Shown here piece after piece: positions 1 to 14,700 of a stretch of DNA of 64,000 bases. The stretch spans positions 70,846,783 to 70,910,782 of the forward strand of contig JAKCOZ010000002.1 of the NCBI GenBank assembly GCA_022605955.1, written 5' to 3'. Under the pieces are notes generated by a model. That model ran no database searches, was not told the DNA's origin, and saw nothing but the letters and a program-made list of their open reading frames with translations. Both the position numbers and the translations under genes were made by a program. Each line of letters starts with the position of its first letter. Position 1 is the stretch's first letter. The stretch comes from Rallus limicola (Eukaryota > Chordata > Aves > Gruiformes > Rallidae).

Positions 1-2681
1 CATTTGTGTAAGTGATCTACCACTACGACTCCAGTGAGAGTTGTAAAGGTTAGTTGTAAAAGTGGCTTCTGGGATTCCAGAGTTTAGTCACTGCTAACCG
101 TCATCCAAGATCTGCAGCATTATCTTGCTTGGTCTCAAAACTGTAACTTAGCCGAGTGAACATACCCCAAGGGGAAGATGATTTTGAAATGTACGGATGC
201 TGTTGTCATCTTCATGAGTTACTGTGTAGGACTGTGTATGTGTGGAATGAGAGATTTCTGAATGAAGGGAACTGGTGGGGAAATGTATTGCATGTGCTTA
301 ACAGTAGAAGGAGCATTAGCTCAGGACATCTTGTTCTACACAGCTGGAGAAGAAATTTATCTGGACTAAAGCATTCTGCTTGAGATGATTGTTGCAGATC
401 ACTTAATACCCAGGTATGATCTACAGCAGCTTTATATATTGATATGTTTTAATTCCATCAATTTTACTTGACCATGAACCCCAGTAGAATGAGGGTGGGC
501 AGGTTGTGACAGTCTAAAAAAGTCAATGGATTAATGGCTGGTGTTGGGTCTGTGTTTATGGAATCTAAATAGGGGAGAGGTGCTGCTGTAATAGTGTGTA
601 TTAAAAATGTTCATGCTTTATGTACTGCAGTAACTAAGATTCTGTTCTAAACTGCATAGAATTCCATATGTATGTGATGGTCATGTATTTATGAACACCC
701 AAAGTATGTTACAAAAAATAAGCGTCAAACTAGAGTATTAGTATGGTTAAAGATAATGACAGAGGCTCTCACATATAAAGTATACCTCTATGGATATATT
801 GTAAAGTTAACAGAATCCTGAAGGAAGGCCTAGCCTCTCAAAATGTAGCCCAGGCAGCAATGACCTCATATTGTGAATGGCATGGAATAGCAATAGGACG
901 GACATCACAGCTCTCCTAATGGGCAGTTTGGGTTATAGTCTCTATAAAGAACATATTGTCTAACAGTAGTGTACATAAGAATCCAGGCCATAGGGTGACT
1001 CCTCTAAAGCTTATTTTGAAAGGGTATAATCTCTTATTAGTGTCTGAATGGCTGCACACATCTGACAAGTGGAAGTAAACGGGCCATGCAGGGAAGAAAA
1101 GGAAGGAATAGTCATATATAAAAACTATCACATTCTCATGCTTGTCCACAGCCTCTGATTCTTCTTCCACCTCACTTTTTCAATTACCCTTTCCTACCAC
1201 ACCCAGCAGTTAATGTAGGTGACCAGTAAAGACCTCCATGCAGTTGCTAGAGAAAGGTGATGTTCAGTGCCCTCAGTTCCCTATCACAACTCATCAGAAA
1301 TGCAGTGGAGTGCACACAACAGCTGCTGGTTTTGGTAAGTAAGCAGAACAGGCAAGTCGTGGTGAGTCAGGGTTATGCTGTAATCCTCCGTGTCACTAAT
1401 GTGAAGTAGTTTTGCCTCTGTCATGGTAACGTTGAATTTTAGAAGTCTTGTATGGCTGTTTTCACTAAATTAACTCATATTTGAAAATTTAATCAGATGT
1501 ACTATCTGAAAGGGATGGCACTTGACTAGATTCATCCCATTGTACTGGTAACTAGAAATTTGGGGAGCAGTGATTTATTTATCATAGAAAGGTATGAACT
1601 GGTAAAATTTCTTCAGTTATTCTGCAGGAATCATTTATCAGTTGAGATTGTACTGAAGGAAAAGACAAACTGTACCAAGAATTTTTGCCAGACTTGACTA
1701 CCATCTCCTGTGTTTAATATGCAACTTCACCTGTGGTTTTTTGCTTCCCAGTGTGATTTTTTTTTTTTTCTTTTCAGAAGCATATGGAATAAATATTTTT
1801 GCTTTAAAGAACATTCTTCTTTATGTGACTTTTTGGAGGGAGGGAGCTGGATTCAGTGCAAGCTAATCTTAATTTCTTTTATTGTGAAAACAGTGAACAA
1901 TGTGGACAACTTGTTCTGTACCTGTGAGAATTCATGAAGCTAACCCCTGGTCCTAGCCCATTCTGTATAAGGTTGGTTAGTTCTTTGTCTGGAGTTTGAT
2001 TGCATGCTGTTTGACAAGATGGCAAAAGTGATTGTTTGTTTTATTTTGTTTGTGAAGTGCCATGTGCATTGTGGTTATGGAATAAATAGTAATTGAAAAG
2101 GAATTTGGAAGGGGTTATTTATTGTCCTATTTGCAGTTTCCTTAGATTGAGAAACATCTCCATATTAGTTAAGGAAAATGTAACATTTGGATATCATGAA
2201 GATATCTGATTATTCCCATGAGGACTTAAATTAATTCCTCTGAATTCACTGTTTATGAGTGATTTGGTTGTAATATGGATTTCATTCTGCCCTTGAATGC
2301 TTTTGGACCGTCCCACAGTTGAGAGAAAACAATGGGATGTGGGTTGCCATGAAATATTTTCAGCACTGTGAATTCGATGAAAAAGCTTGTGGATTTATAG
2401 AATTAATGTTAATGTGTGATTACTTTCAAGGTACACTGCTTCAATGGGCCTTTTAGAAGCAGTTCTTTAGATGACTAGGCAGTATTTTTGATCCTTGTAA
2501 TGATAGTCTAACTCGTTTTGGAGTTTAAAGTCAAAGGTAAGTATTTAAGTGCAGTCAGTAGGAGAGCTTAATTGCTTTGTTTCACTGTAAGGATTCAAAG
2601 AGGGAGAACTTTTAAGGGTGATACTGAAGAAGTGTATCATGAAACATCATTTATGTAGAAAGCTGCTATTACATCTACGAA
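1..2681. other. AT-rich sequence without recognisable gene
   Basis: I see no exon with a recognisable protein product on either strand. Short open frames have no coding character. An AATAAA occurs at 2081-2086 but nothing upstream can be assigned to a terminal exon. In mammals MTMR7 lies on this side of SLC7A2, but none of its sequence was recognised. Confidence 0.6.
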
Positions 2682-3275
2682 TTCACAGAACGGTAAGGTT
2701 TGGAAGGGACCTCTGGAGATCATTTAGTCTAACTCCCCTGCTAAAGCAGGATCACCTAGAGCAGGTTGCACAGGGTGGCATCCAGGTGGGTTTTGAGTAT
2801 CTCCTGAGATGGAGACTCCACAACCTCTCTGGGCAGCTCTGCCAAGCTCACAGTAAAGTTCCTCCTCATGTTTAGGTGGAATTTCTTATATTCAAATTTG
2901 TGCCCCTTGCTTCTTGTCATGTAATGGCACCACTGAAAAAAGGCTGACCTCATCCTCCTGTCACACACCCCTTAAGTGTTTATAAGCACTGATAAGATCC
3001 CCCTCAGTCTTTTCTTCTCTAGGCTAAAAGTCCCAAGTCCCTCAGCCTCTCCTCATCTTTGTAGCCTTTTTTTGTACCCCCTCCAGCAGCTCCCTTTCCT
3101 TCTTGAACCAGGGAGCTCAGAACTGCACACAATATTCCAGATGAGGCCTCACCAGGGCAGAATAGAGGGGAAGGAGAATCTCCCTTGACCTGCTGGCTGC
3201 AACACCCCAGGATGCTGTTGGCTTTCTTGGCCATGAGGGCACACTGCTTGCATGTCAGTCACTCCTCACAGAGTT
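2682..3275 (-). mobile_element. CR1 LINE fragment, minus strand
   Basis: On the minus strand the piece ends with the typical CR1 3' region: a GTTGTGGAGTCTCC-like segment, a block ending GATCTCCAGAGGTCCCTTCC, and further 5' a stretch translating to [10 protein letters not shown]. The plus strand shows the familiar complement (TTGGAAGGGACCTCTGGAGATC). It is 5'-truncated at about 3275, and several frame breaks make it non-functional. It is the longest repeat in the window. Confidence 0.88.
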
Positions 3276-5600
3276 CAAAGGGTTATTTTTCAATAAAGCA
3301 TGAGTATGCCCTAGGTAAATTGGTATGCTGACAAAGTAATAAGAGAAGAACAGCAGTTATCTAGAATAATATAAATAAAAAAATCCAGTATAAAATGCAT
3401 TGCTGTGATTTAGCAAGAAGTACAGAGTAATTTTTTAGAAAGACTGTTGCAATTATAATAGTCAATATTAGATGGAAAAGTCCAGAGCAGTTGAAAATAG
3501 TTCTTCTTACAATACCGTCTGTGAGGACACTTTCCCATTGTATTTAATGAGTCCTGTTTGGGTTTTCACTGTTTTAAAGTGACTGATGCACCTGTCCTTG
3601 TAATCCCTTTGAGTGTATTATATCCTTTCTGCTAGTTTAATTTTGTGCCCCTTTCTGAACTGGCCCACACAGTTAACATAAATAGAGATCAAATTATCTT
3701 TTTAAGTTACTTCATAAAGTACACTGACTCTTAGGGAAGCCAGATGGGTGAATTGCCTGGTATTCTTTCTCATTTCCCAACTTATTTTTTAGTGCAGGAG
3801 ACTGCTGTCCATCATGCTTACATCAGTTCATGTGGAATAACTTGGTGGTCTGTAGACATTTGTGCTGGTGTAAAGAAACAAATTAATCCTACAGCACCAT
3901 ATACTGACCATGGTGGGGCTGAAAGCATCTTTGGAAATAGACGTATGGGGGTGAGGTATTTTTCCTAAGGATCTGGTCAGACTCTTCTTGTGGTCTAAAC
4001 AACTAAGTGGGATTTCAGTACATCACAGCATTCCTTTTAGCCTAATACACTGATTGAAGTTCTTTGTGGTAGTTTGTTTTCTGTAGCAGTGGTGGCTGAA
4101 GATGAGATGCTGCGTAGGGAAGCAATGGCGATTCTCATGGTGTTTGCTCCTCAGAGTTGTAATGGGAGCAAGTGAATATCAATACCTTGTTTAAGGCATG
4201 TGGCAGAACCCAGATCACCTGAGAACTGCAGGTTTTCAGTTGCATTTTGCATAAACTCTTGTTCTGTGTAGAACTTAAGTTATGGGTGTTCTTCTGTGGC
4301 TTGCATGAAAGCTAAACATGGGATGTAAGTAAAACATTCAGCGCTGGCTTGTTTATGTATTCTCAGGACATTAGAAAGCAGAGCATACTTTGTGGTCTTT
4401 GGTTTTACTCTTGCTGACTTGCCAGCAGGAATTTCCTTGACAATAAAATAAATAAGTTAGAACAATCCCACAGTGGGCACCAGCGTGATTCAGATGCATA
4501 CTTCTGCAGGAATGAGTTGTTCATAAATAGGTTTTCCCATATGGAAAGTGGTGTGACTTCACAGTCAATGTGTTTTCTGCTTCTTTCCCTGCCAAGTAAA
4601 TTTTATTATCTTTTTAAACTAAAAACAGGACAGCATTAGAGTGAGAAGTTGCTTGCCTCTTTAGTAACAATAGCAATAATTTTGTTTTGCTGATGTGTGT
4701 GCCGGTCACATCAGAGCTTGAGTTCATGGATGTTTTTAGTAAAAGTTAATCATGAAGACTAGTTTGTGATCTTCCCCTGCTCTCCCCAAATACACACGTA
4801 ATGCCCCAAAATACCATGTGGTAGCATGTTAACATTTGCTGTGAGGTGTTCTGGCAGAACGACTGTATTAGAGCAGCGAGGTATTCACTGTCTGACGCTT
4901 GCATGGTGGAGAGAGAAGAAACTGCCTGAGGTAGAAGAATCATCCTTGTAACTTCCTTTCCCTAAATGAAGGAAATCTGTTCTAATTGTTTCAGCATTTA
5001 TTCCCTAGTGGGACAGGGCTGCTGTGTGTCCAGTCCAGAATTGTTTGCAGTCTCCCATGCAATGTCCAACTATTAGAAATATTTCATTAGACCACTTCAA
5101 TTTATTACATGCATGTGCCTTATTCTGAGGCAACTAGTTTCAACATCAGATGTAATAACCCCATTTTGTATCTCTAATTGTCCTGGATATAAACTTTTAT
5201 AAACCTTCCCGCAATTCTGTAGTACTCTGTAAAGCCTTCTATAATGTTTAATGGCCTATGTACTCTACTTCATTAGTTGTCTAAGCAAATAATTTTGGAT
5301 TTATTTTAGGTAAGGGTTTTTTTTTCTATTTGACTGTTTTTCTGTCTTATGTGGTAACAGATGGGTTGCACTTAGCTCAATGAACCAGATGCAAAAAGAG
5401 CAGAATTTGCAGTAAAATACTGTTGATGTTGCATTTTTATCCACACACAAGAAATTAAGTCAACTTTCTGATTATTTAAAGCGCATATTTACACTTTTTC
5501 ATTGTTGCTGGTTAAAATGTATCCACTATGCTCTGCGAAACAAGTACCTTTCCCCATCTGAATGGGCTTGTAGGTATAGTTTGTGCGTTTCTTACTGGTT
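3276..5600. other. Unique AT-rich sequence between two CR1 copies
   Basis: No gene, RNA gene or clear repeat was recognised. Short T-runs and scattered open frames of fewer than 90 codons are all compatible with chance. Confidence 0.55.
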
Positions 5601-5768
5601 GGGCATTGGAACAGGTTGCCCAGGGAGGTGGTGGAATCACCGTCCCTCGGGGTGCTTAAGGAAGGGTTGGGTGAGGTACTTGGGGAAATGGTTTAGTGAG
5701 TAATAAGGTGATTGGGGGACGGCTGGACTAGATCATCTTTGAGGTCTTTTCCAACCTTAATGATTCTA
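5601..5768 (+). mobile_element. CR1 LINE 3'-end fragment, plus strand
   Basis: Begins with GGCATTGGAACAGGTTGCCC and runs through the GGACTAGATCATCTTTGAGG block to TTTTCCAACCTTAATGATTC. This is the standard 3' end of avian CR1, heavily 5'-truncated. Confidence 0.9.
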
Positions 5769-8700
5769 CAAGCTGCATCAGCATAAGCAGCAATTGTGCT
5801 CTAGGCTGTTACCTCTTGTTCCTGCTTTGGTAACCATCCCTCTGTGTCTGCACAGCTCTTTGTGGGACTGTGCAATGAACTGGGTTAGGAAACTAAGTAA
5901 TTTTTTTTTCCTTGGGATACTTTTGATTAAGGATTAGCTTTGTGTTCTAGTTTATCACATGGCCACAACTGAGCAGCCACAACTAGGGGATGGACACTGA
6001 GGCGAGAATAGGATAAGCAGCATGAGCTCCTTAAATTGTACCAGCATTGAGAGAAACTATCAATATGCTCTGTAGTTCTGGAAAACATCCAATAATTTCT
6101 CTTGTTCTCTCTGATTTTTCTTTCCTTCCTTCAAGACTTTTTTTTTTTAGCGGAGAAAGCATTAATTGCAAAACTTTGGCTTTATCCCTTTAACTTTTGA
6201 AGTGGGTTTGGGGATTTAGAATCATCTTTCTTGCCACATAGGAACTCTTGTAGAGTTCAGTTCCACTGGTTCATTCTGTTTAACAGGAGCTAAAAAAGTA
6301 ATGCATTTTTGATCAGAAAGATGTCATTCACCAATTGCATTTTTGCTGCTGCTATCTTGTAGACTTACTTGGTAAGTGTCTTGCATGTGAAACTCCTTTT
6401 TAAGGATTATTTTTGGTTGTTCTTACTTTGCATCTGTTACGTCTTTCCTGTAGTTTCATTACTGTATATTTGACCTGATTCTGAACTTGGTTTGGGGTTG
6501 TAAATAGGGAACATTTCCATATGAACCAGTGAAATTACTCTAGTTGGAAGACATCCCTCTTCTCCTCCCTCCCCAACACTCAACTTTCATTTGCATTTGT
6601 TGGTAGACTGTTATAAGCTATTTGAGTTCTTCAAAATGATCTTGTGCCCATTTATGAAAGCATTTAATATTGCAATATATTTGTCCAAGCATGTGCTTGA
6701 TGATTGGTACAAATAACTCCTGTAGAAGATGGTGAGTGGGATAAGTATCTTCCTTTAAATCAGAAAACAAGGAAACACAGTTCTTTAGTGGGGCTGAAAC
6801 TGATCTAATAAAAGTGTGGGTTTCAATATTCCGTATGTTTTCTAAGGATCTGGTAACAAATGTTGCTGATAACACCTGGTCTAACAGTGAGTTGGTTTAG
6901 TTGCAGCTGTTTGCAGGTGGCAGAGAGGCAGCAGAAACAGAGAGTGATGTGAATGGTGCTCATGGTGTTCCCTGGAGGGACAACCTGGGGTTGGAAGTGG
7001 TGGCTGGAAAGAAGCCTGGAACTGTAAGCAAAGGTTACTCTTTGTACCTTGACCCCAGTTCTGTTCAGGGAAACAGGACTCTGGAAGTGCACAGCAGGGC
7101 ATGTGAGATATATGACATTGAATTTTTCCACCTCATTGGAGGAGACTGCAAACCCTTGAAAACAAATTGTGTGAGTCAAAAAGGAAAATCTCTAGTTGAT
7201 GGAGCATCTGTTTTATAAGGAGACAAGTTTGCAAATGCTGTACGTAGAATTTTCTTTGATGGTGAGAAACCCCATGAAAAGCTGACCCAAAGACTGGAGG
7301 AAGACCTAAAACAGTGACATATAGTGACTTTGTTCACAGTGCCACTTCTGTGAAGTGGCATTCTCATAAACAACTCACCCAGCTGCTGCCTTGAAAGTGG
7401 GGAACTTTTGCATTTCTCTTAGAAAACTTAGTAAGCAGGATTTCAGGAACAATAACAAAAAAAACCTCCACAAAACTCAACTTGGGGAATAAATCTGTGA
7501 ATTGGATAGGCTATAGATGCTGTCTGCCTGGATGTGTAACTTGGTCAGCCAAGGAACTTGTATAAGGCGGAATGTTTTACCACAGGTTGCTACTCTGGAT
7601 GCCCAGGAGGGGAAAGGTTGGATTGCCCCATCAGAAATGCTGCAGTCCTTGACATTAGCTTTCTTTGTGACTCACAGTTGTGCTGAAATTTATTTGTCTT
7701 TGTTCAGTATTGCTGGTGAAATGGCTAAATTACTGGGCAGAACAGAGAGTTAGCTTTCTGAGCACAGACTGAGGTAGTCATCATGACAAGAAACCTGTTT
7801 TCTTACCTGAAGAGGTGAAGCTTGATATTGTATCAGCCTTCAAGAAATTAAGTGGGTTATGCTTCCGATGAAGAGTGAAACTCTAGTATTAAAATTCCAC
7901 CCAAAGCTGCAAAATACAAAGGAGGATATACCATGACTTCAAACTAATATTTCAGAATATAATCCCACACCAGGTTGCATAGTGGGGAGCAGCTGACTAT
8001 CCTAAACAATGAAGAATGGAAGCAACAGAAATGTTGCTCCCATGCTGTGAGGGTTGTTTTGCTGGCCTTTGGTGTTGATTTGACCACTTAGAGAGGTTCT
8101 CTTCACTCCTTGTATCTATCACTGAGGATCTGTATCAAGAAAGTATGTCTGAACCTTCAGCCAGTTGGGTTCTTGCTCATTAGTAAGACAATATGGCAGC
8201 ATTGTATTGTACTGTAGACTCTGGGTATTTAGCAACGTGATGTTTGAAGGTTTTGCAAATAAGAGAGATCCTATCTGATGCAGAGTGAGGTCTCTTTGTT
8301 TTCTGTAGTGAGTCTTAGGTTGCCAAGCAAGTCAGTATCCAAAGACTAAATGATTGAAAGAACAACCAAACAGGCAGTTTTTGTACCAGAATGAGTGTGT
8401 GACTTCAGGCTTGTGCAGTATTACCAGATGAGTTTTGGGTGGAAGGAAGAAGGTAGTGCCCAGATGCCTGCCACGGCCCCTTTGCTATACTGAGACATAT
8501 GCTGTGTACTTAGAGGCATATACTAAGCCCTTTGAACCAGGTGGCCACTTACCTGTATGAAATTTATATATCAAAAAGGAACTAAGAAATCTACTTAGTA
8601 TTAATTTAGATAAATGAGTCCTGAATTCAGCAGTTCATCTTACTTGAACTCCAAGTTCATGTGTTAAGACCATCTCAGCTTTTTCTTCCAGTTTGCACTG

Positions 8701-11700
8701 AAATAAGAGTATTCACACTGAAATAAAGGCATGCTGTAAATTTGGGGAGTGTTTTCTTAGAAGTAAAGCAGAACTAATAGTGTCTATGTTACTTCTGTAG
8801 AAGCCACACTATACTTTTTGAATTTCAGATCAGGGAACTTGGAGTCAAAGATTCATTTGTCATTCCCATCAGACAGTGAGTGCCACATCAAGTGCAGGGT
8901 GTGGTGGCAGTAGTCTGTCCATTACACAGAACTTGGAATAAGACATAAAGTAACTTTTGTAACTGGCATTCTCTAAAATCTGTATTTCCCTAACGTGGTC
9001 CAGTAATGCTCCAAGCTGAACAGCTGCCCTTTCCAAGTTAACACAGAACAAGTTTGTCTTTTGTAGGTGTTTCTGCCATGAAGGGATCAGATTTGACTCA
9101 TTATTATGAATCATCCACCATCCATGCTGCTGCAGTGTTACATTCAAGACTTTAGATTTGATGTTCAGACTGTTGTGGTATTTACAGGTTTTTAGCTTGC
9201 CTGACAGTCCTCTGTTGCTTGAGAATAACCTTCTCCTTACTAGAGTTATGGCTGCATCAAAAAGGAGTTTTAGGTCTGTCACTTCACGAATGTTGCAGCT
9301 GGCTTGGCCACCAAAAGCAGTCATGCCACTTGCCTACAGCAGTTTTTATCCTTCTCCATATGTCACCCTGCAGTAACGCTGGTACAAGAACCCAGTTAGC
9401 TCTGTAATTAATTTTATGAGGAAGCTAATCTGAATCAAAATTGACTGTTTCACTGCACCTACTCCGTATTACTGTGGCTCCATTCCCCAGTTTAGCTTAC
9501 TTGGCTGCCAGAGAGATGTTTAAATTGGTCCAAGGGAAGAAAGCAGAAGTAAGCAACCAGTCAGGGTACACTGCTTATTTTAGTGGAAATGCCTGCATGA
9601 GGTGTTAGTTCTCATGTGTGGAGTGGCACCGCAGAGCTTAGCTGTCTGGCAGGCTGCTTGGCGTCCAGGTGGGTTGGCAGCCCAGCCTGCAGCCTTCGCA
9701 GCTGAGGGCTCACTGTTGCCTGTGTGTAGCAGCAGCGTCTGCTTCAGCAACCCAGGCAGCTCTGCAGGAAAGCTTCTGGTGCTGTGGACTTACTGCACTG
9801 CTTGGTTTTGGTATCTGTGGGAGAACTGGGAAGACTTAAGCTTAGCTTTTGTTTGGTCCCACAGACTGAACCACATGCTGGAGTGCCGTAGGTGCTGTTC
9901 TGAAGTATGTATTCTAAAAAGATGGTTCAGGATTGCTCCATGGAGCAAACCAAAGCACAGTCAGGGTCACTGTGAGAATACTTCTGAAAACGTGCATCTG
10001 ATCTGAATAAAAGTGCCCATGTAAATATACCAAGGGTGACTCAGCTCTGACTATACATGCTGCTGTCAGGTCATTGTGCTGACTTGTGGTACCAGTGGGG
10101 TTTCACCTGTACGTGACTCTCTTGTACTTTCACACTGTATTTCAAAACCTGTTCTGGTGACAGCTCTGCAGCTAGTCCTGAACCAAGCATGTCCCACTGT
10201 TGCTCACCAACCTCTGAGACTGATGCAGTCACTCTGTTGGTGGTGACAGCTGGAAAGAGAAATACAAGTGTAGAACCATTTTATGACCTATCTCTACCTT
10301 GGCAGCAATCCATAAAAATTGAGCCAAATATGGCACCATGAAGTGTCAGTTAAATAAAACCTCTCTTTATTGGACTGTACTTGGTGTGTGTATATGTGCT
10401 CTGATGAAATCTAGCAGTACAAGAGGGGAAAATCTCATTCCAGGCTGATTGTAAATCTTCAGCTGATGGAGCTTTGCCAAAAAGAGAGATGGCTAAAGAC
10501 AGTTTTTGGAAGGGTCACATTTGATGCATAATGGAAAATATTGGATCTGCATAACCTAAAAAGCACCAAAGAAAGAAATCTGGATGTAAGAATTTAGAAA
10601 GGAAACGATCCTATTGGATTCCACTTGGGCAAACAGCTTACTATTGAAAAACTAGTTCTGCAGGAAGCAGGCAGCCAAGCTTGAATTGTGGGGTCAAAAT
10701 CCCCAATTTCTGGCCTGAATCAACTGAAGTGTGTTTGAAAGATGAACTTTACGAACTGTTCCCATTCATATTTGAAGGTATCAGTAGCAATAGCTACACT
10801 GGAGCTTCTTTTTGTTTTGACAGTCAGGAAAATTGATTGCACATCACTAAGACGACAAATAAAAACCACTGCCCCACATGCTTTACTTGTATTTGGTTGT
10901 TTTACCTCTACTTTTCTCATACTGTTGATTTTTCTTAGATGAGGCTCTTGGGCAGGCATTGATTCTGAGTTGGGCATTACTTCAGCGTGAATAATTACAG
11001 AGATTTTTTTTATCTTAGCACAGCTGAAAAGTACTTTGTTTCACTAACTAGGACTCAAAGTGTATTTATGGAAATAATTTTGCCATGTGGCTACAATCTG
11101 TAGTAGATTTAAGTGCTTTTATAACAAAGCCCTTAATTTTGAGGGGATTTCAGTCTTTTTGATTATACATAACTTTGAATTTCTGGATCAAGGATAAAGC
11201 ATTAAGTATTTTCTTTTTCTTTTCTAAAGAAATAAGTGCTGACTCTTCCTTCCCTCCTGTTCTGGAGCTAAAACAGCTTGGCAGCAGTTTTTGAACACGG
11301 TTCCAGTTAAACCAGTTTTGGAACATAGTTTGGCAGGCCAGCATGGAATAAGGCCAAAGGACATTGAGCTAAATTTTAAAACCTAATTCTAAGCTGAAAT
11401 TGTAACTGTCGTGAGAGTGAGTGATGTAAATCTCAAATACAATATTTTTTCCCATCCCTTGATTCCTTTTTTTTTTTTTTCTTCTTCTTTTGCCTGTTAA
11501 TCAAACTGTTAGGCTACTAGGAACTGTGCTCAAACTTCTCACTGATCTTGCAGCTCTTGTGCATAAGCTTTTGTCAGTGTGGATTGGAAATGACATAGTT
11601 AGCTACTGCTCAAAGAATTAGTTTACTTCTTAATTGTATTATACTTAGGTAAAGTTTTGTGTACCTTAAAAATTGTGTGGAGCCTATAGCACTGCAGGTA

Positions 11701-14700
11701 TCTGATTTGTGCTATGTCATTTCTTGCAAAATAGTTGGATCAAAGGCTGTTTCCATCTCCTTTGATACCTTTCAGTGTTCTACAAACACAGCTACTTTCA
11801 ACTGCTTTAGTTTATCTGTTGTTGACTTTAGTAATACAATTTGCAATAGAAAAAGATGGCTCCAGGATATTATTTTTAAGGTTTGTATAAAAGTAATTGT
11901 GCATCTTTTTTTCCCACAGTGAAAATGTCTAGACTTTTCTGAACCTTTGCAAAGCTGTTATCCAGACAAATTAGTTCCATGAATTTGAGCTACATAACCC
12001 TCAAGAATTATCCAAATAACTGGGGTCACTAAGTCATTTTACTCTTTGCTATAATACAAACCATTGCTTGTAATTTGAAAAGCTGACAGATATGAAAAGA
12101 AAATTACTCATCAGCTACAGCCCAACCTTTTTTTATTTTAACTCAAAAACACTTTCAGTTCATTTGAGTGTTAAAAACATTTTCCAGCAGAGTGGGCATT
12201 CTGTTGCATAATAATTTGGTCTGTCTGTGGGCATCTATAAGTTGTATTAAGCATAGATGTCATGAGGTATAATTTGTGGCTGACGGCTGATGCCAAGCCT
12301 GCGAGTGAGTCCATGTAATACCCAGTTATATTTTTAGGGAGATGTTAAATGAATTTGGGGGGGTGTCATACTCCAATCTGTCAGTAGGTTCTCCTGATCT
12401 TTTGCACTGCTTCAGAATTTGTATCAGTGCTGAAAATGAACTCCTCCATATCCATGGCTTCTCATCCAGTTTTGATTGTGCTTTCCAAATACCCTTTAAT
12501 CCAGGATGTGCCTGTTACTTGTGCTTTGTTTGTATGCCATAGAGTCTGTCTGGTAAACTTTGAAATGCTCTGAACACTACTCACATTCAACTTAGTGTCC
12601 ATCTCCTCTCTTTTGCACAAGCTTCTCCAAATGTGTTTTGTTTTAGTTTCAGGCAGTTAAGATGGTGAACATTAATTTGTTTGAAATTTTGTCCTTTGTA
12701 GAAGGAAAGAAAAAAAAGTAGTAGCATGAATAAATTAAGCAAAGTTTAGGAAGAACCAGACTCATAGTTTTAACAATTTCCCCAGTAGAAGGGTACTTTC
12801 ACGCTCTGCCTGTGTGTTTTCTTTGAAGAGAGCCTGTTAGCAGAACACTTCAGTCACATGAAATAACTTTCTGAGGGGTTAGGTTTTTTCCAGAGTCTGC
12901 ATTACAGAGCTTTAGGAACAGGTACAATGAAAGGCAAACTGTAATTACTATAAGAGTCATGGCACTGTCATGGCATAACTGATCCCAGTATGTATTTTAT
13001 GGTGATAGGCATGAAATTGTAGAGTAGCTGTCTCTGTTTTCTCAGAGGCTTTTTCTGCCTGTTTGGGTGATTTATGTCTAGGTCATGACAGAACTTCTAA
13101 TGTCACACACTCACACAGCTATCACAGCAGAGTGCAAAGTTATACTTAAATAATGGGCTCTTAATTCTGAAGGAGTAGCTGTCTTTGATCTGTTTGATCT
13201 CTGGGCACAGTAGCTCTACTGCATGTTTCTCCTTTCCTCATGGTTTAGCTTAATAACTATCATTGTTTTCATATGAAACACTGCACTCCAGTGAAAGAAT
13301 AAATCCATTTTTTCTGCTCTGGACAATCCATCTGTTTGTTGTAGCCTGTCCCTATATATCCTTTTAGAATTATTGGGAGTATTCCTGGCTCTTGCAGAGT
13401 TGTCTGCAGTTTGTGGTGGGTTTTGTAATTCCCACCAGAAAAACCCTCTTTTAAGGCAGGTTTTGAAGATAATGGATCAGTTCTAATGCTGTAGAGATTT
13501 TGGTTTTTTAAACTTTTCTCTTTATGACTGTAGGGAATTTTAGAGTAAGTGAAATATGTCTAGCTGTAGCCTTGTGAAGTCTTAGTCCTCCTGCTTAAAA
13601 CATTACCTGGCAGTATTTGTCATGTAGAATTAGCTGTCTTGAAAATTTCAGACAAAATACCAATTAGTGTTGTATGGCTAGAAGAATGCTACTTTTTTTC
13701 AGACTCTTCCTCTCAGGGTTTTCAAAGATTTCTCTCAGCATCATGTCAACAGGCAACTGTAGTCTGTCACCCTCTGGTCCATCTTTCAGGATAATGAGTG
13801 TTAGGATGACTACTAGTGGTACTGGAGAGTTACACACAAGGAGGTAGAACTTCTACCATCATTTGGAGGTAAAATACATGGAAATGTTTTTGTACGCAAC
13901 AGTCAGTCTTCTGTGGCAGGCTTCCGTATGCATCTGTAATGCTGTAGCAGAGTATCAGGTTTCACTGATTTTTGTCTTCTATCATAGAAGTTTTACACCT
14001 GCAGAATTTGGAAAGTGAATTGTTAGGGAAACCCCTGCTTAAATAGAAAATGCCAGTTAATTCCAGGTGGGTCATATGGTGGGCTGATTTTTACCTTTTG
14101 TTCTAGCAGGAGACTTTGCTGTGCCTATAATAATAGGTTGGTTTTTTTTTTAAACTATCACCACAAAACATCTCTAACTTTTACACCACTGAAACTTTGC
14201 TACTATGTACAGTCAATTAATCCATAAAGTCCTTGACCATTACCCTCCATATGCTTTTTTCAAACCCAGACTTCCTGCCTTGGATTTCCAAACTTCCAAG
14301 CTATGTTGTTAATTTAATTAGAACTTATTATATGTATTTTAAGTATAGCAGATTGACAGCATTTGAGAGTGGTATTTCCAAAGCCATTTAACACCTCAGA
14401 TCCAGTAACCTGAAGAAATCATCTTGTTACTAGTGGGTGAAGCATGGATTAGTAATTGTTGCATTTTTACCTTCTTTTTTTCCTGTCTTTACCAAGATAT
14501 GGATAGATAATGTTCTAGGTAGTTTCATGCCAGACATTGGACTCTGGATGTTTTGTTTGAGAAATAGATAGAAAGTTTGTGAAACTACAGATATCCAGGT
14601 GCTTTGACCTATCATTTCTAGACTTCGGTGGAGAAATGCTGAAGTGCAACAGTGATTTTCCTTCTGCTGCCTTCAAAGTATTTATTTCTTTTTTGATCAT

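Noticed and set aside
3019..3234. Minus-strand frame beginning [10 protein letters not shown]
   Set aside because: This is part of the CR1 element at 2682-3275, not a host gene.
8869..9324. A 151-codon minus-strand open frame
   Set aside because: No recognisable family, no neighbouring splice structure, and a frame of this length is expected about once by chance on two strands of 64 kb.
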